DNA from: Mesaphorura yosii
Lineage: Eukaryota; Arthropoda; Collembola; Poduromorpha; Tullbergiidae
Assembly: GCA_009869945.1 (NCBI GenBank)
Contig: WIXG01000187.1
Location: forward strand, 62,001-126,000
Length of the DNA stretch: 64,000 nt
Direction: 5' to 3'
The translations under genes were made by a program, and so were the position numbers. The notes beneath the pieces were generated by a model. It searched no databases. It worked only from the letters and a program-made list of their open reading frames with translations, and was not told the DNA's origin. The number at the start of each line of letters is the position of its first letter. Positions within the stretch are counted from its first letter, which is position 1. Of this stretch, positions 8,764 through 22,042 are shown one piece after another.

Positions 8764-11741
8764 ATGATTCGGCTACCACTTTTAGGAAGGTTTGGGCTCC
8801 ACAAGACACCCTTCAAAGTACAGGCGCTCCGAGGAACTGCGTCAACTCCTGCACCACCTCCTGATAAGGTGGAGGTTTTTATTGATGATAAGCCTGTTCT
8901 CGTCGAACCTGGATCTACTGTGCTGCAGGTAAGGGAAGATTTAATAAGACATTGATGTTGATCATGGACCGTAACTCATAATTTTTAATGTGGCATATAT
9001 TTTTTTGTAATTTCTAGGCCGCCGCACTTGCAGGAGTAGAAATACCGAGATTTTGTTATCATGAAAGGCTGTCAATTGCTGGTAATTGCCGAATGTGTCT
9101 GGTGGAGGTGGAGAAGTCCTTAAAGGTACGTGAAATTCATTGCATTCAAATATCAGTCAATTTAGCTAAGTAAAGAAAATTTGACCACTTAACTTTTGTG
9201 TTATCAGCCTGTCGCTTCCTGTGCCATGCCAGTGATGAAGGGAATGAGAGTCAAGACAAATTCGGACTTCACAAGGAAAGCACGTGAAGCTGTTATGGAG
9301 TTCCTGTTGGTCAATCATCCCCTGGATTGTCCCATTTGCGATCAAGGTAAGCGATAGGCGATAGGCGATTGACACTAAACGCTATATAAACAGAGCACCG
9401 CACGGCCACTAATCAGATCCTTTCATCTCTTTAGGTGGTGAGTGTGACTTACAAGATCAGTCAATGACATTCGGTTCAGATAAATCGCGATTCGAAGATA
9501 TTCATTTTAGTGGTAAAAGGTATGATAGTTTCTATTGGTCTGAACTGTAAGACTGCTGTTACTTGACATTATGTAAACAAGGTTTTGACGCAATTTATCT
9601 TCTCATTATGCAGAGCGGTAGAGGACAAGAACGTGGGCCCCTTAGTTAAGACAATTATGACACGATGCATCCACTGTACCAGATGCATTCGTTTCGCGTC
9701 AGAAGTAGCTGGTGTCGATGACTTTGGCACAACTGGGCGAGGTTCCGACATGCAAGTCGGAACTTACGTCGAGAAAATGCTAATGTCTGAACTTTCTGGG
9801 AACGTAATTGATTTATGCCCCGTGGGTAAGTTGCGCGGTTTTTTTTCATCTTCTCAATTGTTTGGAATCCTAATGTGAATTGACTACCCGCAGGTGCACT
9901 CACATCCAAGCCGTACGCGTTCACCGCCAGGCCGTGGGAAACACGGAAAACTGAAACGGTGGACGTGTTTGATGCTTTGGGGTCAAACATTGTCGTTTCA
10001 ACGCGTACTGGCGAAGTCCTGCGTGTTTTGCCGCGAACGAATGAGGTTTGAAGAGCTGAAGCACATTTAATGCTAGTGTTGCCCAGCCCAAACTGTCAAC
10101 ATTTCTCTCACATTTAGGACATTAATGAAGAATGGTTGGCCGACAAGGGACGATTCGCATGCGATGGTCTTAAGAGACAAAGGTTGACGGTTCCTTTAAT
10201 GAAAAATGCTCAGGGAGAATTGGTCCCTGTTGAATGGGAAGACGTGTTGGTTGGCGCGGCGCAATCTCTTCGTTCGGTCAAAGGCCATGAAATAGCAGCC
10301 ATTGCCGGTGGTCTGGTTGACGCTGAAGTAAGTTCGCGATCTCGCCTATACGTTTAGGTTAACTGTCTGCATTTAATCCGTCTTTTTTAGGCCCTCACTG
10401 CCCTTAAAGACCTACTGAATCGGTTGGGAAGTGAAATTTTGTGTACTGAAGAAATTTTCCCTCTTGATGGCTCTGGAACTGATTTAAGATCGAACTATTT
10501 ACTAAATTCCCGTATCGCTGGCATTGAAGAGTCCGATTTGGTGTTATTAATCGGAACCAATCCAAGGTTTGAAGCCCCGCTCTTGAACGCAAGAATTAGA
10601 AAGTGCTGGCTGCACAACGAGTTGAAGGTTGGATTAATTGGGCCGAACCTGGATCTAACTTACGAATACGACGTAAGCGCAATTAAGTACCTCCACGTGG
10701 AGTATCTCGAAAAGATATAAGTTAGTTCTGTTCGTTTTCAGCATTTGGGCAACAGCACTGACGTCCTTGAAGCGGTTATGAGCGGAAGACATGCGTTCAA
10801 CAAGCTGTTAAGCAGTGCAAAGAAGCCTATCGTAATTGTGGGATCAACCGCACTGCAAAGGTCTGACGGAGCTGCCATTCTAGCGAAAATCCAAAAACTA
10901 TGTGTTGATTTGAGAGCGAAAGGAGGCGTGGAGTCAAATTGGTCGGTCTTAAATGTGTTGCACCGTGTTGCATCACAAGTTGCAGCGCTTGACTTAGGCT
11001 ATTCGCCTGGTGCTCAAAAGATTCGCGATGCAAAGCCGAAGATTCTGTTCAATTTAGGAGCTGATGAGGGCGTGATAAGTCGGAAAGACTTGCATAAGGA
11101 TTGTGTCATCATTTATCAAGGTAGGACACAGGTCAAAGGCCTTACGGGTTATTCGTTGATTAGTACAATGCTCATATGCTTAAGGCAATTTTAATCTATT
11201 ACAGGACATCACGGCGATCGTGGAGCGGCGGAAGCTGACGTCGTGCTACCAGGAGCCGCGTATACTGAAAAGCAGGCAACTTACGTGAACACTGAAGGCC
11301 GAGCTCAGCAAACAACCGTCGCCGTCACGGCGCCAGGAGCTGGCCGTGAAGATTGGAAGATAATTCGTGCTCTGTCTGAGGTAAATTTCTAATATCCTTC
11401 ATAATTACAACAATCTCTTTGGCTGCCAACGTTATTCTTTCGCGTTAAAATTGCAGATCCTCGGTGAGAAACTTCCTTACGACAATTTGAATGAAATTCG
11501 ACGGAGAATGGGTGAAATCGCGCCAAACTTGGTCAGGTACGGTGATGCCGAAGAAGCAAACTATTTCGCTCAAGCGGCAGAATTAAGTTCGCTCGTGAAG
11601 GGGAGTGTCGGGAAGGAAGCACTCGACGTACCGCTGAAGAACCTCGAAGACTTCTACATGACTGACGCGATTTCAAGGGCGTCACCGACGATGGCGAAGT
11701 GTATCATTGCAGTTAAGAAGCAGAGAGAGTCAACTTATTAG
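8764..11741 (+). CDS. NDUFS1: NADH:ubiquinone oxidoreductase 75 kDa subunit (NDUFS1)
   Basis: Largest subunit of the complex I electron-input module, in the mitochondrial matrix arm; 730 residues (human 727). Eleven exons: 8764-8928, 9018-9125, 9208-9346, 9435-9519, 9614-9825, 9894-10045, 10118-10327, 10391-10672, 10742-11120, 11205-11380, 11457-11741; every junction keeps frame. The start is followed by an arginine-rich presequence ([14 protein letters not shown]). The 2Fe-2S ferredoxin-like domain shows [15 protein letters not shown] and VASCAMP; the His-Cys motif is [19 protein letters not shown]; the 4Fe-4S motif is [12 protein letters not shown] with DLCPVG. The rest is the molybdopterin-oxidoreductase-like domain lacking cofactor. 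Introns are 53-92 bases except where noted by the exon list. It shares a promoter region with eEF1B-beta. Confidence 0.98.
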
Positions 11742-11943
11742 GGATACAGTAGTAAATCAATTTGTTAAACTATTTTAGCGTGTATAGATTAGCGATCGCA
11801 TTGCATTTCGAGCCAAGCTGAAGACCCAGTCAACGATTTCGGATGCTGAATTACGTGCAACTCAGGTTTCAGAGCCTAGACTCAGCCATCATGTTTATTC
11901 ACCTGTAATTAATTTAGAGAATGGTCACTAATCCAGTCAAGTC

Positions 11944-11949
11944 AATAAA
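11944..11949 (+). promoter_or_regulatory. Poly(A) signal of NDUFS1
   Basis: AATAAA about 200 bases past the NDUFS1 stop codon, in the short space before the convergent RING-protein gene. Confidence 0.6.
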
Positions 11950-12172
11950 ATACACGACCTACAATGTGGCTTTTCAACTTGTAATTTATTCGTTTCGTCG
12001 CTGATTTTGATTTTTTGACATTGACAGGATTCTGATCATTTGGCAGTCAATGCAAAACTGAATTTACCACTTAACACGAATTTAAAAATAAATAGTAGAT
12101 CTACTTCCAACATAGTACAATAGAGATACGTCTTAATTAACATTCTAGCACGAGCACTCCGCGTAGTATATG

Positions 12173-12178
12173 TTTATT
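12173..12178 (-). promoter_or_regulatory. Poly(A) signal of the RING-protein gene
   Basis: AATAAA on the minus strand begins two bases after the TAG stop of the RING gene. This supports the tiny last exon as the true 3' end of the coding sequence. Confidence 0.55.
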
Positions 12179-12179
12179 G

Positions 12180-15100
12180 CTATATACCCATTGCCATTGC
12201 TAAATTATTCTCCAGCTTGTTCGTCTTCGCCTTGTCGTCCTCATCGTAAGAAGAGAGCTTGGCCTAATGTGAGTTCGTTTTTCTTCTAGTAATGGTAACA
12301 ATCTAATTGAAAAGATTGAAAGGGAGCGAGTAGATTGGATTAAAATCGCAGCGCATCGCTCGCTCGATCGCTGGCATCATCGCGTGTTATGTACGTATTG
12401 CAATTTGCAATGATTGGAGTCCAGTCCAGCGTGGTGCAGGTAGTGTTATTGTTATTGCCGTAAAAAGAAAGGTAAGCCTGAATTACCTGCAATAATGGCT
12501 CATAGCATTGGCACATGTTTCTGGAAATTCTGGATTTTGTACACACAAGCCACAAGCTGCTTCAGCAGGCAAAGCAGTCGACAGTCGATTTGGATTCTTT
12601 TGTAATCTCGTTTATGGTGTTGGGAAGAGTTTTCTGAAGATCGTTACCTTTTATGGAATGAAATGAGTAAATTTCGGTTTCGGTGTTGCATTGGCATTTC
12701 GCTAATTCGCATGGGGGATGCGCCTTCGTATTGCATTATTTTTCGGAAAAGGGCGAAGAAGACACAAGAGATATTTCCTTGAAATGGGGACGAACATGAA
12801 TCTGAAGTTATTGATAGTGTTGAATCAATTCTTTGCTTTAAGCACGCGGAGACGAATACCATACAAATCTAATCTGATCTCTGACCAATCACAATCGCTA
12901 GCGTGCTGTCCAGTCTTTTCTAAAATACTATTCGAATACTCCATAGTCTAATTTACGAGTACAATCGAACAAGAGCCAGCAGCCAATGCCAAGTCACTAT
13001 GCAATTACGTCTCAGTTACAATCTGTTTAGGTACATGAAATTGAAATTCCACTTGCACGCGACGCAGAATACTTACAAGAATTGAACAATGTCGTCTCCG
13101 ACTTATTTAACTTCTATCAACGTTTCGAGCTTCCGCAGTTTGTCCGTTCCGCATCCACCGCAGCGATGGTGATGATAATGGCTGTGGCACCGCGAGTGTG
13201 GCGGAGGTCGGAGTACCTGCTTGAATGAGGGGCAGGACTGGGACGATGGAACTAAGCAACGGGGAACGTCGTCTCTGTGGCCATTGCCGTTGCCGGTGAG
13301 ATTTGAATTCGTTGACGACGACGATGATGAAGAAGAGGATGGAATTGCTGCCACACACGAGCTGATTGAGTGTATGCTTCTGTCCTTTGGGAACCCAACA
13401 GCCGCGGCGGCAGTGGCAGGTCGCCCACTTCCATTTACATTTCCACTTCCGTCGCGACAATGACATGGTCGAGGCTGGGACGGGCGACTGCACCTGTTTT
13501 GTCAAAGCAGAGACAACCCGAGAATTAATATCAATTAAATATAGCCGCAGTGTGTGGCAAGGCAAGGCAGGATTGACAGTGACAACACGCAACTGAAAAT
13601 GTCATTACACGAAGCGTGGCGAATCCCACCAAGAAATATTGACTCCAAGAGCATTTCAGGACACCAGGAAAATTATACGCCGATGTTCAACTGAGAATCG
13701 TATTTCAGACATTTCATAGAGAAATTGAATCTATGTTTGCATGCTTTCCAAAATAAATTGAATTCCATCGGCGAAGCATTTGAGAGATGCTCACATTCGT
13801 CATCGTCATTTCTCTGACGTATTTAACTCAATTTTATCTGAACCATTTTTTAATTCCACTGGGTGTATCACCGTTTAACATTTCTCATTCTATCAAATTA
13901 ATTCTCATTCATATTTTAGGTTCTGAAGTCGAGCTGCTTGGAACCACTTTTTGAAACAGGACACCAAAACTTACATCAGCACTCACAAATTCGTGGAATT
14001 CCGTGAAAAGTGAAAAATGACTTCAAAATTTCACAGAATTGTATTGAAACAAGACTAAAGAAAACAAAAACAGATACAATGGCTAAATTGCTTTCAGAGT
14101 CCCCACAAACTGGATAAACTCGTTCATCTTCGTCTGTGGCTAAAGTGGGACTTGAATCTAGGTCACCAGCACAAATCATCCGAATCCGTCTGAAAGACGA
14201 ATCATACCTTTCAGACAGGCGGGCGGAGAGCAGAACAGGGCAGGAGAGAGATGAAGAGCACGCCAGCGGTTGCGAATGCGAGGAACATGATACGCGATAA
14301 AAGGCCACGCAATCAACAAATATCAAATAACGAGTCCGAGACAAGAGTCATTCTACAGTTTATGGCCGTTGCTGTATCAAGACGAGCTGGAAAATCTAAT
14401 TAAGTCTGGGTTTAATTTTAGAATGCGTCTCCGCGTGTGCTTGGACTTCAGCCAAGGTTATTGACGATGCAGATGACGATTCCGTATGATAGAATTTAAT
14501 TAATGTCTGATATGAAACCTGCCGCGTTACATTGTAATTCAGGTACTGCAGACTGCAATGCAGTAGCGAAGTAAGTAGTGTGTATGTACTTAAGTGGAAT
14601 TTCTGATCATTTTAATCAGAGTGGGCTCAAGACACGAGAAAAGAGAATGGGAAAGGTCACAGGAAGTGGTTGAAGCTTAAGCGTAGTGAACAGTGAAAGC
14701 ACAACAACAAGGAGAAAGCACGAAAATTTCTCTGGGCAAGAGTACGGTGAGCTCTTCTTCTGCCCGTGCCCGGCCTGTTTTATGATAAAGCGTTATCTCC
14801 TGAAACCACACACGCACGGCAGCGCACACGTCTTTAGCGTCATCGCCAGGCCAGGCCATGATTGTATCAAACAAGATTTCATCTTCTGCACGCAAGCAAT
14901 GCAAGATCCTACCGTGCTGGGACTGAGACCTTGAAAATCCGCGAACGCGTCGCAGTCGCAGCCACAGAAGCAATAAGTAACAGCTCACGTCAAGCCCAGA
15001 TTCCTTTTCTTTACCTTGACTATCAGCAAAGGAAATGTAGCTTCAATGCGTATGTTTGTACCTTCTAATTTTCAATCAAACTTTCACTCGCAATGAACAG

Positions 15101-18100
15101 AAAATGAACTCATTGAAGACAGGAACGAATTGTAATGAACACTGCGTACAGAATTGTTAGATTTTGATTGATACGATCTTTATGGGCCATTTTTCACCGC
15201 CTGGCCCCGCCAGAATGGAATGAGAGATTTTAATTATAGTTTTCGCGAACATTCGAAGCAGGTCAGGTCGAAATATGAAAAAAAACGTATTTCCAGTTCA
15301 GTGTGAGTATGAAATGTTGTGGATATTTATGAGCTCCGCGAAAATGTGAATTTATTTCGCCCAGCCTCATTTTCAGGCTTCAGCTCACGTTCGTGCGTTA
15401 TTAATGCTTGTTTTTGCCATTTCTCTTGATCTACTGCTCGCACCGCGCAGAACGGTAATAAATTAAACCATTTTTAATCGCGTTTGGGTCGGGCTTCTGT
15501 TTCTAGCGTGGTATTTGAAAAATGTAGCCGGCCCAGTTTTGTCTGCCTGCTTCTAAACGAACCAACTTTCTCCAGCTAAAATCAATACGTTCAACTTTCT
15601 CCGATGCAAGTCTTTTGTGTAAATGTCATACACACTGTACACAGCACGCGGCTCATACGATAGATTCTATTGATAAAGCTTTCACTGTACAAACTTTCAC
15701 CAGGCAGGCATTTAAGTCAAAGTTAAGCTTCTCTCCGAAGAAAATATCAAGACATTTGCTGAAGAATTCCATGCGGAGACATAATTCAGTCTACTTACTC
15801 TGCTTTGCGCTGCGCAGTGCCTGATGTTTTGTAAATGTCTTGGAGGAAATCATAACATTGACTCGATTCACTCAACCAGCCACAGGAACGGCAACAGCAG
15901 GCGACCAGTCACGAGACAAGAGAATCTGTGCCACATTCAATTCTCGCAGTCCCAGAAATATACCGTTCACGAGTCACGACATTCGCATGCACGAAGAACG
16001 AAGAAAAAGTAAAAGTGTCAACATCTTGCTGGCTGGCTGGCGCAAATTGAATCGATTGATTAATGCACAAAAATAGAACTCAATTGAACGGAAATTGAAA
16101 GCGAGACGGGTGAAAAAGGCAAGCCGTTGTACGACTTCTAGACGTGAATAATGGATTCTTAATTCGTGATGGAAAATTTGGAAAAAATGCCATAACGCGA
16201 GTGCGAATTAATGTATCGGAACTCATTTCAATTCTGACTTTTTGACTTGAATTCTTTCAGGCCAGAGCGCACGAGACATAAAATGCCCGGCTCGGCTGCT
16301 GGCACTTTGTAGCAAAATTAATTTAAGTTTGCGACGGGAATTTCTTCGTAAACATTCCATGACGTCTTTCCGTCTGGAATTTTGATTGCATTACTTGCTT
16401 GCAGCTTGTGCTTTTATAAAATAGGACCTAAGCCTGAGCCTCCGGGCAGCACGTGGTGAATTTCACCTGGGTGCGTTTGCTGTTATGCTGTTGCTGTTCT
16501 CTGTGTGCGTTTATTGCCTTGATGAGGCAGTAATGCATACTTTATTAAAGTCTTACTCGCACCCTGCGTCTGGACTGTACTGATGAAAAGGCGTTCATTC
16601 TAGATTCTAGTAACTGAAGCAGCTAAAACAAGCAGCAATTCAAAGGTAGAAGAAATGAAAATGAAGCACTTGGGACTGTTTACGCCTGCTTTCTTCTGTA
16701 ATGTAAATGCGTAAGCGTGCTTGTGGAGTAAGAAAGTAAGCGCGCTTGTGTGGTGGAGAACGAAAAAGTCGAAGTTGGTTTCTGTGACCATTACAATACT
16801 AAAATATTTACAATTACTGCGGGCAAATGAGAAATACGGCCACGGCCGCGTGTTTACTTTGCTTATCATTTTGAGGTTCTGCAGACTAAGCACCTTCTTG
16901 CCTGGGTAAGGCGTCGCGTAAACACTATGCATTTAATTAACTCGGCGCTCCGTACCTGAATTTTCCGCCAATTGCGACCGTCCGATTGCTTAGGCCCTCC
17001 GGCTGGTGGTGATAGTGTGGCTTCCCAGGACTGCATTGTTCGCGTCCGGTGCGGAATTCTCTCTGAAACTCCTGCACCAGCCTGAATTTGCCCTTCAGTG
17101 GAGTGCCCACAATTGTTGGCGTGGCCGTGACTGCTGCCAGGTTGAGATTGTTATTGCTGCTGGAGGCTGAAGACGGCGTCGAGGATGAAGGAGAAGACGC
17201 CGGACTCTTGCGGTCATTTTTATTATTGCTGTGCGAGTGCGGATGCAAGCATGGATCGGGACTCAAGCCCATTGACATGGGCTTCGGCGCCTGAACAGGA
17301 ACTATGCGGTTCTCTTTCTTTGGCAACTTGTTCGAGTAGACTTTCCCAGTTGGCTGCAGTTGCAGTTGCGCGGCCGGCGGGTAAGGTTGGTGCTGCGTCT
17401 GGCGTTCGCGTTGCTGTTGTTGCCCGTGGATCTGGCACGAAGAGCGTGACGCCGAAATACCCTTTATGCCAGAGGAGATTGCGGCTGAATCTTTCATCGG
17501 AGTAGTTGAGATCGAGATCGACTTTGGAATCGTGTTCATGTTTGTGCTCATTTTGGCATCCTGCTGCTGCCGCTGTCTTTGAAGCTGGTGCTTCTTGCTC
17601 GCGTTGGGAAAAAGAATCTTCCTAATTGACGGTGGCGAAGGAGAACACGAAGGCGAGCTCGTTGTATTCCGCAGTTGTTCATAACCCATTCTTGAGTATG
17701 TGGAGTGTGATTTACGTAATGATGCGAAGGTTGAAGAGGCTGCGGACCTGAATGAAGAGGCTGTGCTTGCACAACTCGTGGAAGACGCTCCTGCCAGAAG
17801 CAAAAGAAAATAGCGTCATGTCAAGTATTAAGTACACTTCATATTAGAGGCAGCGAAGTGGATGCGGCAGGCGCCCCAGCACGTACGAACGAGCCTTCAT
17901 TACTAATTCAGCACGTTCGGTCTAATTCAGACCGAAAGGGTGCATATTTCATGACTTGGCTTGACTTACTGGAAGCGGTCGACGTAACCGAGTATAGCGA
18001 ATCCGATTGAGGTACTTTGTACCAATGACTGATGGTTTGTCGAAGTGCGGATGTTGCGGAGGAGGTGGAAGATGAACTGGATGCAGACGTCGGAGAACTC

Positions 18101-21100
18101 GCTTGTGGGCGGTCTGGGCCCGCGCCCAGACCGCCACAGCTGCCTACACTGCCACCACCGCCTCCGTCGATGTCCGTCTCGTCGTCTGGGTCCGTCAGCC
18201 CGTTGACGTGCTTTAGTCTTAATATTTTAGCGCGACAAATGACACATCGAAGTGGAAGCAGTCTTTGAGCCACGGCCGTCTGAATCGTCTTGACGAAACA
18301 TTTTCTGCAAATGACGCGGTGACCGCATGGGTACGTTTGCATGGTCGCCTTTGCGTTGACGCACACGACGCACTAGAGAATTAGGACAGGACAGTTAAAT
18401 TAGCATTCCCGGCATGAATGTAGCATGCAGTGGGTCGAGAAGATCATAAATTCAATCATCGAGCGGAAGCTCACCTCTTCATCTTGATTTGTAGCGATTT
18501 CTGGTTCGTGTTCATCCAATTTGGTTAAAAGCTTGTCCTGAAATCAGAAATCAGACACAAAACATGAAAACATGAGCGTGAAGAAATCAAATCAAAACAG
18601 AAGCCTGCTGCAATGTTTATGTTATCAAAAGTCACGATATGGCGAAAAAGCAGCAGTAATAATGAAGACAGGCAGCCGAACATCGTATTACCATCATGCT
18701 TATGCGTATTAACTCTTATCAGCTGGAGATACGTGCACAAATAAAGCCAAAGCCTGGGTTCATGCAATGCAAAAGATTATGACATACGACTACGAATTTG
18801 CCATGCATGCTCGCATTGGATTCTATGGCTTAATATATTCAAGAATTTAATTTGATTTCATATTTATGGAGTCATTATGCGCGACGCAGATGAGACTCGT
18901 TGTCGTGAGTCGTGAGTCTTGTCTTCACGTACTTGACTGCTCCTGTGCTTGTGTCTGTGTTCTGTTAAATAAAATTTTACGACATGATTTCGGGACACCA
19001 GTCGACTGGTCTCTGCAGACGCATCGCCACGCCAGAGCAACATGCCCATGGAACTGGAATGCATGTATGACGACAATAATCATCATTCTCATCGCATCGC
19101 AAGTTTACTTTTACGACTGTGTTAGAAAAGACAGCATGAAATCCAAATGAAAACGATGCCAGATTGCAGAATGCGAAATTAGAATGCTGAGGTCCAGAAT
19201 GCAAGCAATCTCAAGGCTTCCGTCTCCTCGCCGGACAGCCGGACACGACGAAGCCAGGGTTTTGATAAACCGTGACCCCGTAAAGTAAATATGCGAAATT
19301 GGATTCCAGGCGCCGTCCTGCCGCGCAGCGCTGTGCCATGCGGCGTTCGGCGTGAGTTGACAAATATTTGGTCATTGTACCAGTAAAACAAGGGCAGTCG
19401 CAAGTATTTATTGCGGGAAGCCAACATGTGCTTCTAATTTGTAAATTGCATGTTTGGTCCCACTTGGCGCCCGCATGCACCCAACACGAATCGCGATTCA
19501 AGAATGCAGTGCAGTGTGGAAAAATGTCATTAAGTGTCTAAAATTGCTTCTGGAGGCATAAAGTTTATTTCTGTGCTTTCTCTCTCACGCGACACAACTG
19601 GAACACAGAAACAAAGATTAACAAGGCAATTGGCCAGGTCATAATGTGGATGCGAAGGAGAAAAGTTACCTTGTTATTTGAACTTTCCAAGTCCATCGCT
19701 ACGCCGCGATGGCGATGACATAACACGAAAATCGCGAATTCGCGATCCTGATCATGACGTTTCGTGGCACGGCCATGGCTAAATCGGCTAGCTAAATGTG
19801 AAGGCTACGACACGACTTCGACTTCGACTGGACGTAAGTGTGGAAAAGTTCACTTCCTGACAATGGCATGACGTGACCGTTGATTAGTTTTTCTCATAAT
19901 GAGTACCACGTCGCACCATCGCGATCGCTGCCCGGCCTGGCATGGCCTCAAGTGTCAAGACAAAAGACTGGCCACAGTTACACCTCGGTACATTTTAGAA
20001 CGAAACGACTCGAGGACTCGACCACACGTCAAAGGAAGGCACTCAGCTGATGGCCGCAGCGGTCGAGGTCATTTTGCCCTCTGTGGCCATGCTTTTAAAT
20101 GTGGGATAAAGTCATTCACTGACACCTGCTACTAATGTCCAAAGATTGATGGGCTTTCTTTTATCTCCTTTATTACGATTATCGCAGAATACGGAGAATG
20201 TAGAAGAGAAATCTAGAATAATAAAATAAGCGAGCGTGGCACGCTCAGAGTTTTGCAGCGCAGCGAGAATAAATTGACTTTTTGTTTACAACTCTTGGAA
20301 ATCTGCAAACTTTCTTGACTTGACTCTTTACTTTAATGATAACCATCATTTCCAGGCTCAAGTTCGATTGCCATTGCCATTGCCATTGCCTTATTTGTCG
20401 AACGAGGACGAGGGTAAGAAATACGACCAAGACGTGACGATGACGAGAGGAGGACAGCACCAGGACGGACTTGGCCCGGGCTCCAAGGTAATGCGAGGAT
20501 TCATTAATCATGTTCATTCTCGACATGACACTGCACCGGACTTTCACTACAACTGCGACTGCCCGTGGCGCAGTGTCCAAACGCAATTCGCAACAAATAC
20601 CAACCATTTAATGCATGAAGCCGACCAAACTTCATTAGCAACATATTCACCATTCTCTTTGAGAATCTTTTGCTGCAGTTCCTCGCAAAATTGGTAAAAA
20701 AACGCAATGGCAAAGCAAGCGCCAGCTAAGATAAAGATAACGATAGGCTTCTGATAAGTAATACCAGCAAAACCCGTGATTCGTATCGATTCACACGCTT
20801 TCATGCAAAGAAATATGGAAATGTCTTGTTTTCAAAAGGCATGGCGCCGCGATGCTGGAGAGGAGAAATTACAATGCTGATACTAATGGCAATAATGGCA
20901 CAAAGATAATAAATGAACACAAGCACAAACGCAAATGGCAAGCATAAAAAGAAAGTGTGAAGTGAATAAATAGAAATACACAGTCAGAATAATGCATGCA
21001 GGTCGCCCGAGTCGGAAGAAAGCAAGACAAGACGTCCCACGTGGGCTCCATTTTTTAGAAGACTTTCTCCTTTGTGTTTTTACTTATACAGCTTGTACTT

Positions 21101-22042
21101 TCACTCCTGCGAAATCGACTCGGAATAAGAATGAGAAATGAGGACTGGTGTGTATTTTTTTTTACAGATTCGCAATATTCACAGTATTCAAATTCAAATC
21201 GTGTACACTCTTCCCATGCTGCCCGTGTTGCCACGTAAAATGGCGGCCTGAAACAATAAATCTGAGTTTGGGAAAGTGGATGTAATTTCTGTACGGAGAG
21301 TGAACAATGTAATAAAATGCTATTACTCTAATTGAAAGGCGGAGGAAACCTGCACTGCAGAAAATTGTACACTGGCAACTAGCGTTGTGTGGACAGAACA
21401 AAACAACGTCTTGGGCCACGTCTTGATTCTGGCTCCACTCGTCCAGAATGGGAGTGACCCGCGTCCTTATTAGATATTAGATTCGACTGCCTGCCCTATG
21501 ATTAAGATGGTTGTCTTGCTTTCACGGCACATTTACTTTCGCTAATGACACAAATTACGGATTAGTCAGCGACACATTACGCGTACATATGAATGACCAA
21601 TAATGAAATAAGGGAAACGGAAGGCCGTGACAGCGACAACTTATAATTAAGTGCTTCTTATAAACTATAATTACTATTCATATCTCATAATCGTCGTCGT
21701 TATCGTGTCCCGCAACTGCAGCCGTGGCGTGGCTGGTGTCCTGCACTCCTGAGGAGAGGCACAGAAGAGAACAGAAAACGGACAGCAGAGCGTAATGCAT
21801 AAATTATGGGGTACGCACTAAAACTACGAGTACGGTAGGACTACAACCCAACGCAACGTCTTTTATGGAAATTAAATTGTGCAATTTGTGACGTGCATTA
21901 TAAATACATTCAGACCACACGAACTGGGACTGGGACTTACGATTTTATGATTGAGCTGAGTCAGCTCTTTCTCCGTAACCTTCCGTTTCTGCTGCTCCGC
22001 CTGGGCGGCTTTGTACTGTGTGTACTTCTGAATCAGGAACAT
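12180..22042 (-). CDS. Coiled-coil and RING-finger protein, probable E3 ubiquitin ligase
   Basis: Predicted 587-residue protein. Exons on the minus strand: 22042-21941, 18537-18475, 18372-17970, 17790-16956, 13493-13217 and 12263-12180; every border is GT-AG and phases 0,0,1,2,0 chain without a break. Residues 1-55 are a charged coiled coil (AAQAEQQKRKVTEKEL). A C3HC4 RING follows at residues 56-105: CVVC, YPCGHRVICRKC, CVICRAKI. The rest is long, low-complexity and Ser/Gln/Pro-rich, with the short charged C terminus SSYDEDDKAKTNKLE in the last exon. The RING predicts ubiquitin transfer; substrates cannot be read from the sequence. An in-frame stop lies six codons before the ATG. If the 16956 donor were skipped, translation would end at 16937 (six residues later), a possible shorter isoform. 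I do not name the orthologue. Confidence 0.85.
13494..16955. other. Long intron of the RING-protein gene
   Basis: About 3.5 kb with no exon I can support. A cluster of short frames around 13.1-13.6 kb on the plus strand is the reverse of the RING gene's fifth exon. Confidence 0.5.
18538..21940. other. First intron of the RING-protein gene
   Basis: About 3.4 kb between the coiled-coil exon and the second exon. It includes an ATTGCC x4 simple repeat at 20367-20390. No exon seen. Confidence 0.5.
20367..20390 (+). repeat. (ATTGCC)4 simple repeat
   Basis: Four perfect copies of a six-base unit inside the first intron of the RING gene. The same word recurs at low copy elsewhere in the window's noncoding DNA. 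Confidence 0.8.

Noticed and set aside
14128-14165. tRNA T-loop-like GATTCAAGTCCC on the minus strand
   Set aside because: The flanking bases do not form the T-stem and no acceptor stem or anticodon arm was found at the right distance.
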